A stretch of 64,000 bases of DNA, from NCBI RefSeq assembly GCF_001746915.1, contig NZ_MJGC01000077.1, forward strand, positions 62,001 through 126,000. Reading direction: 5' to 3'. The stretch comes from Desertifilum tharense IPPAS B-1220. GTDB lineage: Bacteria; Cyanobacteriota; Cyanobacteriia; Cyanobacteriales; Desertifilaceae. Positions 42,931 through 52,408 of the stretch are shown piece by piece. Positions within the stretch are counted from its first letter, which is position 1, and the number at the start of each line of letters is the position of its first letter. The position numbers and the translations under genes were made by a program. The notes below the pieces were generated by a model that ran no database searches, was not told the origin of the DNA, and saw nothing but the letters and a program-made list of their open reading frames with translations.

Positions 42931-43746
42931 ATGCCCTACAGTCTTGTTCTCAACCTTGTACCTATTTCTCCGATTCCGCCCGGTTACTTGCAGGGGAAAC
43001 ATGTTCATGCTTTGTTTTTAAATCTGGTGAGTTCTGTAGATCGAGACTTAGGGACTTACTTGCACGATCAACAGGCGGATAAAGCGTTTTCATTAAGTCC
43101 ATTACAAGTTAAAAAAGGCTCTTATCGCAATGATTTTCTGCAATGCGAACATCGACAACCGATTCCGGCGAGTGCGCCTTGTTGGTGGCGAATTTCGTTG
43201 TTAGATGATGTCCTGTTTGGGCATTTAAATCAACTGTGGCTAAATCTTAACCCAGAACATCCTTGGCATTTGGGGCCAGCAGATTTATTTATTACCAGTA
43301 TTTTGGGAACGCCTCAATCTACCCAACCTTGGGCGAACTTTTCCACCTATGCAGAATTGTACGAAAATGCCTCGGATGAAGCTAGGCAAATAGACTTTGT
43401 TTTGTGTACGCCTGCGGCTTTTCGCCAAATGCATTATGACTGCGCTTTGCCAACGCGAGACTTGGTATTTAATAGTTTGCTGCGGCGCTGGAACCAGTAT
43501 AGCGGGATGCCGTTTGAGGAGATTTCTTTAGATTCGGTGTTTCCCAGTTTCTTTGATATTCATACTGAGATTGTCAAGGATGCGCGGAGTAAGTTTATCG
43601 GCTGCGTGGGAACTATTAGTTTTCGGATTTTTGGGGATGTGGAACCCCAAACGATTAAACAAATTAACACGCTAGCAGACTTTGCGATGTATTGCGGAAT
43701 TGGACGAAAAACGCCGATGGGAATGGGAATGCTTCGGCGAATTTAA
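42931..43746 (+). CDS. cas6: CRISPR RNA endoribonuclease Cas6
   Basis: This 271-residue protein has two RAMP folds. The N-terminal part is PYSLVLNLVPISPIPPGYLQ. The C-terminal glycine-rich loop is GCVGTISFRIFGDVEP, then FAMYCGIGRKTPMGMGML, characteristic of Cas6. Cas6 cuts the repeat hairpin of the precursor transcript. The repeat in the array has a perfect 7-bp stem, a suitable substrate. A candidate general base is His26 in the N-terminal GKHVHAL region, but this is not certain. Confidence 0.93.
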   Translation: MPYSLVLNLVPISPIPPGYLQGKHVHALFLNLVSSVDRDLGTYLHDQQADKAFSLSPLQVKKGSYRNDFLQCEHRQPIPASAPCWWRISLLDDVLFGHLNQLWLNLNPEHPWHLGPADLFITSILGTPQSTQPWANFSTYAELYENASDEARQIDFVLCTPAAFRQMHYDCALPTRDLVFNSLLRRWNQYSGMPFEEISLDSVFPSFFDIHTEIVKDARSKFIGCVGTISFRIFGDVEPQTIKQINTLADFAMYCGIGRKTPMGMGMLRRI

Positions 43747-43785
43747 CAGAGTTGAATCGCACAATTGAATTGTAAGGATATGCTG

Positions 43786-44382
43786 ATGGACGGTTTTGAT
43801 TATGTACCGATAGCAGCACTGAATCACTATGCCTATTGTCCGCATCGCTGCTGGCGGATGTTTTGTATCGGAGATTTTGTGGATAACCAATACACAATTG
43901 AGGGTACCAGTTTGCACGAACGGGTGCATACGCTTTCAGCAGAAAATCGGGGGGAAACTTATCAGGTTCGTTCGATTTGGTTGAAGTCGGAACAATACCA
44001 ATTATTAGGGAAAGCAGATTTAATTGAGGAGACGGATGGGCAATTCTATCCGGTGGAGTATAAGCGGGGCGATAAGGGCGAGTGGGAAAATGATGCGATG
44101 CAAGTCTGCGCCCAGGCGTTGTGTTTAGAAGAGATGACACAAACAACGGTAAGTCGCGGCTATGTCTATTATGCGGCTTCGCACCAGCGTCAGTTAGTGG
44201 AGATTGATGCTGGGTTGCGAGAACAGGCGATCGCACTCATTAGCGAAATTGTACAACTGTTCGCCACCGGAAAGCGACCGGAAGCGGTATATACGCCGCG
44301 CTGTCGGGGTTGCAGTCTCTACTCCCAATGTTTGCCCCAAGCCAAGGATAAGGTTCGGCGATATCAAGAAGCGGTGGAATAA
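43786..44382 (+). CDS. cas4: CRISPR-associated exonuclease Cas4
   Basis: I chose ATG 43786 (MDGFDYVPIAALNHYAYCPH, 198 residues) because AAGGAT lies 8 bases upstream; other starts are two and seven codons earlier. Cas4 belongs to the RecB-like PD-(D/E)XK nucleases with an iron-sulfur cluster. Cysteines at 18, 22 and 27 in YCPHRCWRMFC and CRGCSLYSQC near the C-terminus are the cluster ligands. VEYKRGDKG is the nuclease core and KADLIEE supplies another acidic residue. It trims prespacers for correct PAM and orientation during adaptation with Cas1-Cas2. Confidence 0.93.
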   Translation: MDGFDYVPIAALNHYAYCPHRCWRMFCIGDFVDNQYTIEGTSLHERVHTLSAENRGETYQVRSIWLKSEQYQLLGKADLIEETDGQFYPVEYKRGDKGEWENDAMQVCAQALCLEEMTQTTVSRGYVYYAASHQRQLVEIDAGLREQAIALISEIVQLFATGKRPEAVYTPRCRGCSLYSQCLPQAKDKVRRYQEAVE

Positions 44383-44399
44383 ACCCAGGAGTTCAACAG

Positions 44400-45404
44400 A
44401 TGGGAACAGTTTACATTACCCACGAGGATGCGTTTATTGGCAAAACGGACGAACGAATAACCGTGAAAGCCAATAAGCAACTGCTGTTAGATGTACCCCT
44501 GATTAAAGTGGATGGGGTGGTGGTTTTGGGAAGGGCGACGGTTTCGCCTGCGGTGGTGATGGAGTTGTTAGAAAAGCGCATTCCCCTCAGTTTTTTGATG
44601 GCGACGGGGCGTTATCTAGGACGTTTGGAACCAGAAATGACCAAAAATATCTTTGTGCGGGCTGCCCAGTGGGAAGCTTCTGGCGAGTCGGAACGGGCTG
44701 TAGGGGCGGTGCGGGGATTTGTGCGCGGAAAACTCAAAAATTATCGCATTGCCCTATTGCGTCGCCAGCGAGAAGCCCCAGAATTGGATTTGCAACGGGG
44801 GATACAGCGGCTAGAAGATGCGATCGCGCCGATTGATACCACCCATTCTATTAACTCGTTGCGCGGTTTGGAAGGGGCCGGAAGTGCAGCCTATTTTGGT
44901 TGTTTTCCCCAGTCAATTAAAAACGCCCTCTTCCATTTTCCCGGCCGCCGTCGCCGTCCCCCCACCGATCCGGTAAACTCGTTATTGAGTTTTGGCTATG
45001 CTCTGTTGCGCCACGATATCCAAGGGGCGATTAATATTGTCGGGTTTGACCCATATTTAGGATATCTCCATGTTGAACGTTACGGCAGACCGGGGTTAGC
45101 GTTGGATTTGATGGAGGAGTTTCGCCCGTTAGTGGTGGATGCGGTTGTGTTTAACGCCATTAACAATCAGAAACTCACCCCTTCCGACTTTACCGCCGAA
45201 CCGATTAGCGGTGCGGTATCCCTAACCCCAGATGGCTTAAAGATATTCTTGCGGATGTACGAAGAAAAGAAGCAGTCAAAGTTCAAGCATCCGGTGATGG
45301 GAAGACAGTGTACTTATCAAGAGGCGTTTGAAATTCAGGCGAGGCTATTGGCGAAGTACCTGATGGGAGAAATTGACCAATATCCGCCCCTGGTTAAGAA
45401 ATAG
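44400..45404 (+). CDS. cas1: CRISPR adaptation integrase Cas1
   Basis: This 334-residue protein begins MGTVYITHEDAFIGKTDERI. The metal-binding residues appear as Glu158 in LRGLEGAGSAAYF, His224 in GYLHVERYGRPGLALD and the acidic DLMEEFRP (Asp236/Glu239). All catalytic positions of the Cas1 integrase therefore look intact. It integrates new spacers together with Cas2. The ribosome site CAGGAG precedes the ATG. Cas2 starts 13 bases after its stop. Confidence 0.96.
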   Translation: MGTVYITHEDAFIGKTDERITVKANKQLLLDVPLIKVDGVVVLGRATVSPAVVMELLEKRIPLSFLMATGRYLGRLEPEMTKNIFVRAAQWEASGESERAVGAVRGFVRGKLKNYRIALLRRQREAPELDLQRGIQRLEDAIAPIDTTHSINSLRGLEGAGSAAYFGCFPQSIKNALFHFPGRRRRPPTDPVNSLLSFGYALLRHDIQGAINIVGFDPYLGYLHVERYGRPGLALDLMEEFRPLVVDAVVFNAINNQKLTPSDFTAEPISGAVSLTPDGLKIFLRMYEEKKQSKFKHPVMGRQCTYQEAFEIQARLLAKYLMGEIDQYPPLVKK

Positions 45405-45417
45405 GAGGGATAGGACT

Positions 45418-45690
45418 ATGTTTGTTGTGGTGTCCTACGATATCTCTGAGGATAAGCGCCGAACCAAGATTCACAAGATTCTCAAGTCTTATGGACAATG
45501 GGTGCAATATAGTATCTTTGAGTGTTCGCTGGAGCCGACGGACTATGCTAGATTGCGATCGCGCCTACAAAAACTGATCCAAGCCGACACCGATAGCATC
45601 CGTTTCTATTTCCTCTGTGGCTGCTGTCAGGGAAAGGTGGAACGTATCGGCGGCGAAATGCCTCGCGATGAGGTGGCTTTCTTCGCCTAA
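45418..45690 (+). CDS. cas2: CRISPR adaptation protein Cas2
   Basis: The start is ATG 45418 with an excellent AGGAGGGA ribosome site, giving 90 residues (MFVVVSYDISEDKRRTKIHK). The longer frame would overlap the end of cas1. The ferredoxin-like fold shows the conserved Asp in SYDISED and VQYSIFECSLEPTDYARLRS. It forms the Cas1-Cas2 complex. The CRISPR array begins 228 bases downstream on the same strand. Confidence 0.96.
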   Translation: MFVVVSYDISEDKRRTKIHKILKSYGQWVQYSIFECSLEPTDYARLRSRLQKLIQADTDSIRFYFLCGCCQGKVERIGGEMPRDEVAFFA

Positions 45691-45918
45691 GTGCGCGAGG
45701 GGGAGGGTGTAGATTTTGCGGTTATCCCCAAGTTCTTCTATACCCTCTCTGGCTAAGGTTTTCAGCGTTTGTTCTCTCAAAGATGCCCGCGCCCTTTACA
45801 GGGTAAGGCTTTCAGGCTCTGAGGCTTGTCTGTTCCCCCAGGGTATGCTATCTTTGACTCATCGCTCGCGCATCGGTACCTGGAAAACTAAATACACCAA
45901 GGCTTCTGGGTTGCCGCT
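45691..45918 (+). promoter_or_regulatory. CRISPR leader region
   Basis: This 228-base AT-moderate stretch lies between the cas2 stop and the first repeat. The repeats are perfect at this end and degenerate at the far end, so integration and transcription should start here. A TTGACT at 45854-45859 is a possible -35 element, but no good -10 follows at the normal distance. Short open frames in it are not coding. Confidence 0.6.
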
Positions 45919-48376
45919 ATTGCAATTTCATCTAATCCCTAATAGGGATTGAAACACCTTGCTGATTTAGAAGTAGAGCAAGGCAAATCCGCTAATTGCA
46001 ATTTCATCTAATCCCTAATAGGGATTGAAACTATAGCGGCAGATGCTGAAGCCGGACAGATTATAAGATTGCAATTTCATCTAATCCCTAATAGGGATTG
46101 AAACCATTGCTCAGTACGATACCCAATGCCATCCTTACTATTGCAATTTCATCTAATCCCTAATAGGGATTGAAACGCATCAATGGCTGCTGAAGGAAGC
46201 CTTGGGTATAACATTGCAATTTCATCTAATCCCTAATAGGGATTGAAACGTTGCTAGGGATTCAGTGGACCGCTTGTCCAACCACTCATTGCAATTTCAT
46301 CTAATCCCTAATAGGGATTGAAACAAAAGTGATGTGCCAATCTCAAGCAACATTAGCATTGCAATTTCATCTAATCCCTAATAGGGATTGAAACAGGCAA
46401 CTGCTATGGCAACACGCAGCACCAACAATATTGCAATTTCATCTAATCCCTAATAGGGATTGAAACGCTAGAGCCTCTAAGCAGCTCAGCCGTAGAAGAA
46501 TTTTATTGCAATTTCATCTAATCCCTAATAGGGATTGAAACGGAATAGATCCGATCGCGCTTCCTATTTTGGTGAAATTGCAATTTCATCTAATCCCTAA
46601 TAGGGATTGAAACTATCAATATCATCAACAAAGCCAAACTCAAGCTTGGAAGATTGCAATTTCATCTAATCCCTAATAGGGATTGAAACCGCCAAGTGCG
46701 ATCGCTCCGTCATTAACATCCTCAAATTGCAATTTCATCTAATCCCTAATAGGGATTGAAACGCTGCACAATCTGATGGCGTAGAGGCAGTATTGAGATT
46801 GCAATTTCATCTAATCCCTAATAGGGATTGAAACAATTTCAAACAATTGGGAGTTAGACGTTGGTGTATTGCAATTTCATCTAATCCCTAATAGGGATTG
46901 AAACGAAAAAAAATAGCCTCCATGAGATTTCAGGAAAGCATTGCAATTTCATCTAATCCCTAATAGGGATTGAAACCCGGGCTTCAAAATGATATCTTCC
47001 ACTCCATTGCAATTGCAATTTCATCTAATCCCTAATAGGGATTGAAACAGGAGGAATTTATCGATAAAAATAATCCTTCGGCTGAGAAAAATTGCAATTT
47101 CATCTAATCCCTAATAGGGATTGAAACACAACACTGTGATGAAGATAAAGCTTTTGCTTAGAGATTGCAATTTCATCTAATCCCTAATAGGGATTGAAAC
47201 ATGAGTGCAGCCGACTTTTCCGTCCCGGAGATTGAGCGGAACCGGGCATTGCAATTTCATCTAATCCCTAATAGGGATTGAAACAATACTATCTTGCAGA
47301 AGGTCGTCCAGTCCCTCCACAATATTGCAATTTCATCTAATCCCTAATAGGGATTGAAACTCAAGACTCCAAGAATTAATTTATAGAAGATTAGCAATTG
47401 CAATTTCATCTAATCCCTAATAGGGATTGAAACTATGTGATGCCCGACCGGGGGAGGGTTAAAGATGCTCCTGTTATTGCAATTTCATCTAATCCCTAAT
47501 AGGGATTGAAACCTGATGGGAAAGATACCCCTATACATCCGATCGCATTGCAATTTCATCTAATCCCTAATAGGGATTGAAACAACCCCAGGGATAGTTA
47601 TCCCTATGCTATTTAGTATTGCAATTTCATCTAATCCCTAATAGGGATTGAAACCGTGGATTTGGAATTTAATCTCAATAACAAAATATTGCAATTTCAT
47701 CTAATCCCTAATAGGGATTGAAACCCTGAATTACAAGAACTCACTGGTGTTCGGAAAGGATTGCAATTTCATCTAATCCCTAATAGGGATTGAAACTGAG
47801 TCACCCCCCGACGCGCCCCCGATGCCCAACGTTGGATTGCAATTTCATCTAATCCCTAATAGGGATTGAAACATAGATTGCCGTTGTCCCTCTGGACTGC
47901 CCAGATATTGCAATTTCATCTAATCCCTAATAGGGATTGAAACGGATTAACACCAACAACAGCACTTGCAGACATTAAATTGCAATTTCATCTAATCCCT
48001 AATAGGGATTGAAACGACCCCAACGGAACCACAACGGCAGCAACACAATTATTGCAATTTCATCTAATCCCTAATAGGGATTGAAACAGATGCTTCTTGA
48101 GATTCAAAGATTTGCTCAGGAAATTGCAATTTCATCTAATCCTTAATAGGGATTGAAACGCGTTGCTTTCCCGATATTTGCTTACAGCTTGGTTATTGCA
48201 ATTTCATCTAATCCCTAATAGGGATTGAAACAGCCATTACAGTGGGCCAGATAAAGCCCATCACATTATTGCAATTTCATCTAATCCCTAATAGGGATTG
48301 AAACGCCGAAACTGAACTAATCCAGCGCGAGAAGTTTGAATTGCAATTTCATCTAATCCCTAATAGGGATTGAAAA
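45919..48376 (+). CRISPR. Type I-D CRISPR array, 34 repeats and 33 spacers
   Basis: The 37-base repeat begins ATTGCAATTTCATCT and ends AATAGGGATTGAAAC. Its centre AATCCCT-AAT-AGGGATT is a perfect 7-bp hairpin. I counted 34 copies by position. All are identical except copy 31 (48123-48159, CCT changed to CTT at the stem, so one pair is weakened) and the last (48340-48376, final C changed to A). Spacers are mostly 33-39 bases, with outliers of 42, 42 and 47 (47201-47247). The terminal degeneration and the cas2-proximal leader show transcription on the plus strand. Cas6 cleavage would leave an ATTGAAAC 5' tag. Confidence 0.99.
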
Positions 48377-48521
48377 AGAGAAAAGCATTAATCAGGGAGA
48401 AAGAAAACCTTCTCAAAACTTCCGGAGGCTGGGGCTTGACAGTGAAACAGGGAGCATGAACAATAAAATAGCTGGATTCTCTCCCTACACACCCAAGCCC
48501 GAACCTTGTTGATTGGTTTAC

Positions 48522-49469
48522 ATGAAAACTGAAGAAATCGAGATTCCCCATTCTCTGATCGTGGGATGCTGGCAACTGGACGATCGCAGTTGGACAAGCA
48601 TCAGCGAACCCGAAATTGAACGCGCAATTGATACCTACTTAGCATTAGGGTTGCGCTGCTTTGATACCGCCGATATTTATGGACGTAGTGAAAGCTTAAT
48701 TGGGCGGTTATTGAAAGGGCGAGACTGCACGATTTTTACCAAAGCCGTCTTTTTTGGAGAAGTCCCCACCCCTAGCCAAGTCCGTAACAAAATTGAAACC
48801 TCTTTACGCTATCTCAAGCAGAGTAGCCTAGATTGCGTGCAGGTTCACTGGCATAATCCCCAACTCGATTTTAGTTCAACCTTTGAGACTTTCAATCAAC
48901 TGATCGAACAAGGAAAAATCCGTACATTAGGGGTGACAAACTTTAATACCCCCATGCTGAAACAAGCCTTGCAACTTGCGCCCATTCGCTATCACCAAAT
49001 TCAATATAGCCTCATCGATCGACGGGTGGAAAATGGGATGCAACAGCTTTGCTTAGACCATGATATCGGCTTGTTGCCCTACGGCCCGCTGGCGGGTGGC
49101 TACTTGTCCGATAAGTTTCGGGGAGTGCAGTCTCCACCCAATCAAGGATCGCACGCTCGCGGATTCTACTACAGTAGTATGGTTCGCGCGCATGGGGGCT
49201 GGTCGCCCGTCCTGGCGCTGTTAGAAGATTTAGCCACCGTTGGGTCAAAATATAATTTAACCATTGCTCAGGTGGCGCTGAACTGGGTTTTACAGCAACC
49301 CGGCGTCGCGGGTGTGATTTCTGGGGTGACGTTAGATCGGCGACAGATGCAGAAAAATGTGGAAGCGATGCATAGCGCGATCGCACCAGAGGACATCGCA
49401 CAGTTAACAGCGCGATCGCAGATCCTGTTTCAACAACCCGGCGATATCTACTCCTACGAACGCCAATAG
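48522..49469 (+). CDS. Aldo/keto reductase family protein
   Basis: I chose ATG 48522 (MKTEEIEIPHSLIVGCWQLD, 315 residues) over a TTG three codons earlier. The TIM-barrel oxidoreductase shows the catalytic tetrad: Asp and Tyr in CFDTADIYGRSE, Lys in IFTKAVF and His in VQVHWHNP. The NADPH-binding C-terminus has GVISGVTLDRRQMQKNVEAM. Physiological substrate unknown. It stands 145 bases after the last CRISPR repeat and is the first normal gene beyond the island. Confidence 0.9.
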   Translation: MKTEEIEIPHSLIVGCWQLDDRSWTSISEPEIERAIDTYLALGLRCFDTADIYGRSESLIGRLLKGRDCTIFTKAVFFGEVPTPSQVRNKIETSLRYLKQSSLDCVQVHWHNPQLDFSSTFETFNQLIEQGKIRTLGVTNFNTPMLKQALQLAPIRYHQIQYSLIDRRVENGMQQLCLDHDIGLLPYGPLAGGYLSDKFRGVQSPPNQGSHARGFYYSSMVRAHGGWSPVLALLEDLATVGSKYNLTIAQVALNWVLQQPGVAGVISGVTLDRRQMQKNVEAMHSAIAPEDIAQLTARSQILFQQPGDIYSYERQ

Positions 49470-49547
49470 CCCCCGCCAAAATTTTTCCAACAAAACCCCT
49501 TGACAAACCAGGGGAGGGTGGCGTTATGATATCAAAGGCTCAGTCAA

Positions 49548-49619
49548 TGGGGTGTGGCCAAGCGGTAAGGCAGCGGATTTTGGTTCCGCCATTCCTAGGT
49601 TCGAATCCTAGCACCCCAG
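49548..49619 (+). tRNA. trnQ: tRNA-Gln (UUG)
   Basis: This 72-base cloverleaf has acceptor UGGGGUG/CACCCCA. The anticodon stem GCGGA/UCCGC surrounds UUUUGGU reading UUG, and the T-arm is CUAGGUUCGAAUCCUAG. The 3' CCA is not encoded (GT follows). It lies about 70 bases before the HAD gene. tRNA genes are frequent integration points; the CRISPR island ends 1.2 kb upstream. Confidence 0.97.
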
Positions 49620-49688
49620 TTTAATCGCACAACACCGAAGCTAACCTTAAGGTAGTGCCATAATAGTTCCGTCGCAACTTGAGGTTCT

Positions 49689-50480
49689 ATGTCTCCTGAA
49701 ACGCCTGGAATTTTGGCTCTAGATTTTGATGGAGTGCTGTGCGATGGTTTGCAAGAGTATTTCCAAACCACCTGGCGCACCTATAGGCAAGTTTGGATGC
49801 CTTCCAAAAGCGAACCCCCCGAAGATTTAGCCCCCGTGTTCTATCGCCTGCGGCCTGTGATTGAAACGGGTTGGGAAATGCCGATCCTCTTGCGGGCCAT
49901 TTTTCTAGGTTATCCCGAAGAAGACATTCTCCAAGACTGGTCCAACGTCGTTCAGCAGATCCTAGAAGCAGAAGACCTGAAACCCAAAACCCTAGAAGTT
50001 ACTTTAGACACTCAGCGCGATACTTGGATTGCTAGCGATGAAATGGACTGGTTAAGCTATCATCGCTTCTTTCCCGGCGTTGTGGATAAAGTGCGATCGC
50101 TCCTTTCTACCCCGGTACAACTCTTCATCATCACCACCAAAGAAGAACGCTTCGTCCGTACCCTACTGCAACAACAACAAATTGACCTTCCCCAACAACA
50201 AATTTACGGCAAAAGCACCGATCGCCCCAAACATGAAATTCTGCGAAGCTTAAGCACCACCGGCGAAAAACTCTGGTTTGTTGAAGACCGTCTCAAAACC
50301 TTACAATCCGTACAGAAGCAAGCCGATTTGTGGGATGTCGCCCTCTTTTTGGCAGACTGGGGATATAACACCCAAACCGAACGCGACTCTGTTGGCGACT
50401 CTCCCCGCATCCATCTATTGTCCTTAGAACAATTTACCCAAGATTTCGCCCAGTGGCGACCCGTCGCCAAACCCATTTAA
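49689..50480 (+). CDS. HAD superfamily hydrolase
   Basis: This 263-residue protein has the HAD nucleophile motif ILALDFDGVLCDG (Asp12 and Asp14). Motif II is PVQLFIITTKEERF, motif III is the Lys in IYGKSTDRPKHEIL and motif IV is WFVEDRLKTLQSV. It probably acts as a phosphatase on a small molecule in the cytoplasm. Members with this length are conserved in cyanobacteria without known substrate. The NurA gene starts 15 bases later. Confidence 0.88.
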   Translation: MSPETPGILALDFDGVLCDGLQEYFQTTWRTYRQVWMPSKSEPPEDLAPVFYRLRPVIETGWEMPILLRAIFLGYPEEDILQDWSNVVQQILEAEDLKPKTLEVTLDTQRDTWIASDEMDWLSYHRFFPGVVDKVRSLLSTPVQLFIITTKEERFVRTLLQQQQIDLPQQQIYGKSTDRPKHEILRSLSTTGEKLWFVEDRLKTLQSVQKQADLWDVALFLADWGYNTQTERDSVGDSPRIHLLSLEQFTQDFAQWRPVAKPI

Positions 50481-50495
50481 CCCCAAGGCGGTTCC

Positions 50496-51674
50496 ATGCT
50501 CGATCTGACCAAACTTGCCGGACAAATGCAAGGCATCAGCCAGCACTTAACCCAGGAAGCCACGGCGAACCGCCAGCGCCTCGAACGCGCCTATCGCTAC
50601 CTGGCGCAAGTCAGTCAGAAACAGGACGAACTTGTCGAAATTCAACAAACCTGGCATCATGCCATCGGGTTTAGCGCCGCCACTCCCCTAGAACCCATTG
50701 AAACCTGCATTGACATTAGTCCGCCGCCGCCTCTACACACCGTTTTCGCCACCGATGGGTCGCAAATTGCCCCCAGCCATCACGAAATCGCCTATTGTTA
50801 TTTAATCAACGTCGGTCGCGTTATCCTTCACTACGGTCAAAATCGCTATCCTCTGCTTGATAGCCTACCGGAAATTTTCTACCGCCCGGAAGACTTGTAT
50901 ACCTCCCGTCAATGGGGAATTCGCACCGAAGAGTGGATGAGTTATCGCCGTACCGTTTCCGAGGCGGCTTCTTTGGCGGAACTCGCAACTCAAACAGACT
51001 TCCACTCAACCCCGGCTTTAGCAATGGTGGATGGTTCGCTGATTTATTGGTTTTTAGACCCACTTCCAATAGATGCCCGCGATCGCATTCTTCCCCCCAT
51101 TCTAGAAGCTTGGCAGGCCCTACAAGCCCTCCGCATCCCCTTTGTTGGCTATCTCTCTGCTTCGCGCAACAGCGAGGCGCTAAACTTCCTCCGCCTCGAA
51201 GCTTGTCCCCATGATGTCCCCAACTGCGCCCTACACTGCAACGGCATCACCGATGAGGCCCCTTGTCAAGTCTTCCAACCCCTGCGGGATACAGCAATTT
51301 GGTCTAATTTACTCCAACCCGGACAACGTAGCGGCCTATGGCGCAGTTCGGCACGCATTCTCGATCGTTATGGCGAACAAGCCATCTATTTCTGCTATGT
51401 CCACGTAGGGACAGAAATTGCCCGCGTCGAGTTTCCCCAATGGGTAGCCGAAGATGCCTCATTACTCGATTGTGCTTTAAGTTTAACCCTCGCCCAAGTG
51501 CAAAAGGGTTATGGCTACCCCGTAGCGTTAGCAGAAGCCCACAATCAAGCTGTAGTCAGAGGAGGCGATCGCGCTCGCTTCTTTACCCTATTAGAGCAGC
51601 AAATGATTAAAGCTGGCTTAAAAAATGTGGGAATTTCTTACAAAGAAACTCGCAAACGGGGAAGTATTGCTTGA
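50496..51674 (+). CDS. NurA-domain nuclease-like protein
   Basis: The 392-residue protein has a helical N-terminus (ISQHLTQEATANRQRLERAY), then the NurA nuclease motifs TVFATDGSQIAPSHHEIAYC and LAMVDGSLIYWFLD. The C-terminal part has FCYVHVGTEIARVEFPQWV and YPVALAEAHNQAVVRGGDR. The two Asp positions at the strand ends fit the metal site of NurA 5'-3' exonucleases. In archaea NurA works with HerA in DNA end resection; no HerA gene is in view, so the role in cyanobacteria is open. It lies 15 bases after the HAD gene. Confidence 0.88.
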   Translation: MLDLTKLAGQMQGISQHLTQEATANRQRLERAYRYLAQVSQKQDELVEIQQTWHHAIGFSAATPLEPIETCIDISPPPPLHTVFATDGSQIAPSHHEIAYCYLINVGRVILHYGQNRYPLLDSLPEIFYRPEDLYTSRQWGIRTEEWMSYRRTVSEAASLAELATQTDFHSTPALAMVDGSLIYWFLDPLPIDARDRILPPILEAWQALQALRIPFVGYLSASRNSEALNFLRLEACPHDVPNCALHCNGITDEAPCQVFQPLRDTAIWSNLLQPGQRSGLWRSSARILDRYGEQAIYFCYVHVGTEIARVEFPQWVAEDASLLDCALSLTLAQVQKGYGYPVALAEAHNQAVVRGGDRARFFTLLEQQMIKAGLKNVGISYKETRKRGSIA

Positions 51675-51683
51675 GGAGGTCAG

Positions 51684-52019
51684 GTGAAAATTCCAGAAGA
51701 TGCTATTATTCCTGATGCCAAGCTCTCTCGCTATTTGCTGATCCAACGCTCTCGCAATGATAAATCGCAGTTCTTGGCTAAAGCAGGGTTCACTGCTGAA
51801 AATTCTGAAGACCTTCTCAATGCATTGCGCCAGCTTACAGACTTAAATGAGGCACTTGAAGATCGAACCGATGAATACGGAACGTACTACCAAGTCAAAG
51901 GAAGTCTACAGGGTATTAACGGTTTAAATCTTGAGGTTATCGCCATTTGGTTACAACGAAAAATAGATGGACAATTTCAGTTTATTACGCTAATTCCTAA
52001 TAAAGAGGCAGACTCATGA
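51684..52019 (+). CDS. DUF6883 family protein
   Basis: This 111-residue protein starts at GTG 51684, with a strong GAGGAGGTC ribosome site. It shows IPDAKLSRYLLI near the front, FLAKAGFTAENSEDLLNALR and DEYGTYYQVKGSLQG near residues 65-80, then IWLQRKIDGQFQFITLIP. This fits the DUF6883 fold, common in bacterial toxin and mobile contexts and often paired with DUF4926. The stop overlaps the next start as ATGA. Function is unknown. It stands 9 bases after the NurA gene and so may be co-transcribed with it. Confidence 0.82.
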   Translation: MKIPEDAIIPDAKLSRYLLIQRSRNDKSQFLAKAGFTAENSEDLLNALRQLTDLNEALEDRTDEYGTYYQVKGSLQGINGLNLEVIAIWLQRKIDGQFQFITLIPNKEADS

Positions 52020-52261
52020 AACCCGAACTTTATCAAGAAATTGCACTGAATCGAGACTTTCCTGAATACAACTTAAATCAAGGCGATATTGCCACTTTAA
52101 TTGACTACGTACCCCATCCCGCCGGGAAAGAAGAAGGGGCTATCTTAGAAATCTTCAACGCTTTGGGAGAGGCGATCGCAGTTGTAACCGTTCCTATCTC
52201 TAGTATTGATATCCTGAAACCCGACGATCGGCTATCCATTCGTCGTTTAGCACCAGCCTGA
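52016..52261 (+). CDS. DUF4926 family protein
   Basis: The 81-residue protein shows QEIALNRDFPEYNLNQGDIA, TLIDYVPHPAGKEEGAILEI and an SSIDILKPDD end, the DUF4926 pattern. It overlaps the DUF6883 gene by four bases, so the two are translationally coupled. The pair is frequently seen together, and a toxin/antitoxin- or effector/immunity-like relation has been suspected because of size and pairing. No experimental function is known to me. A 148-base spacer follows before the convergent hisB. Confidence 0.85.
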   Translation: MKPELYQEIALNRDFPEYNLNQGDIATLIDYVPHPAGKEEGAILEIFNALGEAIAVVTVPISSIDILKPDDRLSIRRLAPA

Positions 52262-52408
52262 TAAATGGCATCAAACCCAGATAGATAGCAACCGCCAAGG
52301 CAGTAGCGTCTTCACCCAACTCTATAGCATTGCGATCGCCCTCAAGACAAAGCGGGAGGGTTGCGTGGAACTACATAAAAGCTAAATTTTGTCAAGCCCT
52401 AGGGACTC

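Noticed and set aside
43664..44236. 190-codon minus-strand frame opposite cas6/cas4
   Set aside because: Both cas genes are clearly coding there; no ribosome site or family resemblance.
45716..45952. 78-codon frame in the CRISPR leader
   Set aside because: It runs into the first repeat and has no ribosome site; leader sequences are non-coding.
49012..49506. 164-codon minus-strand frame opposite the aldo/keto reductase gene
   Set aside because: Arginine/serine-rich translation typical of antisense frames; the plus strand carries the catalytic motifs.
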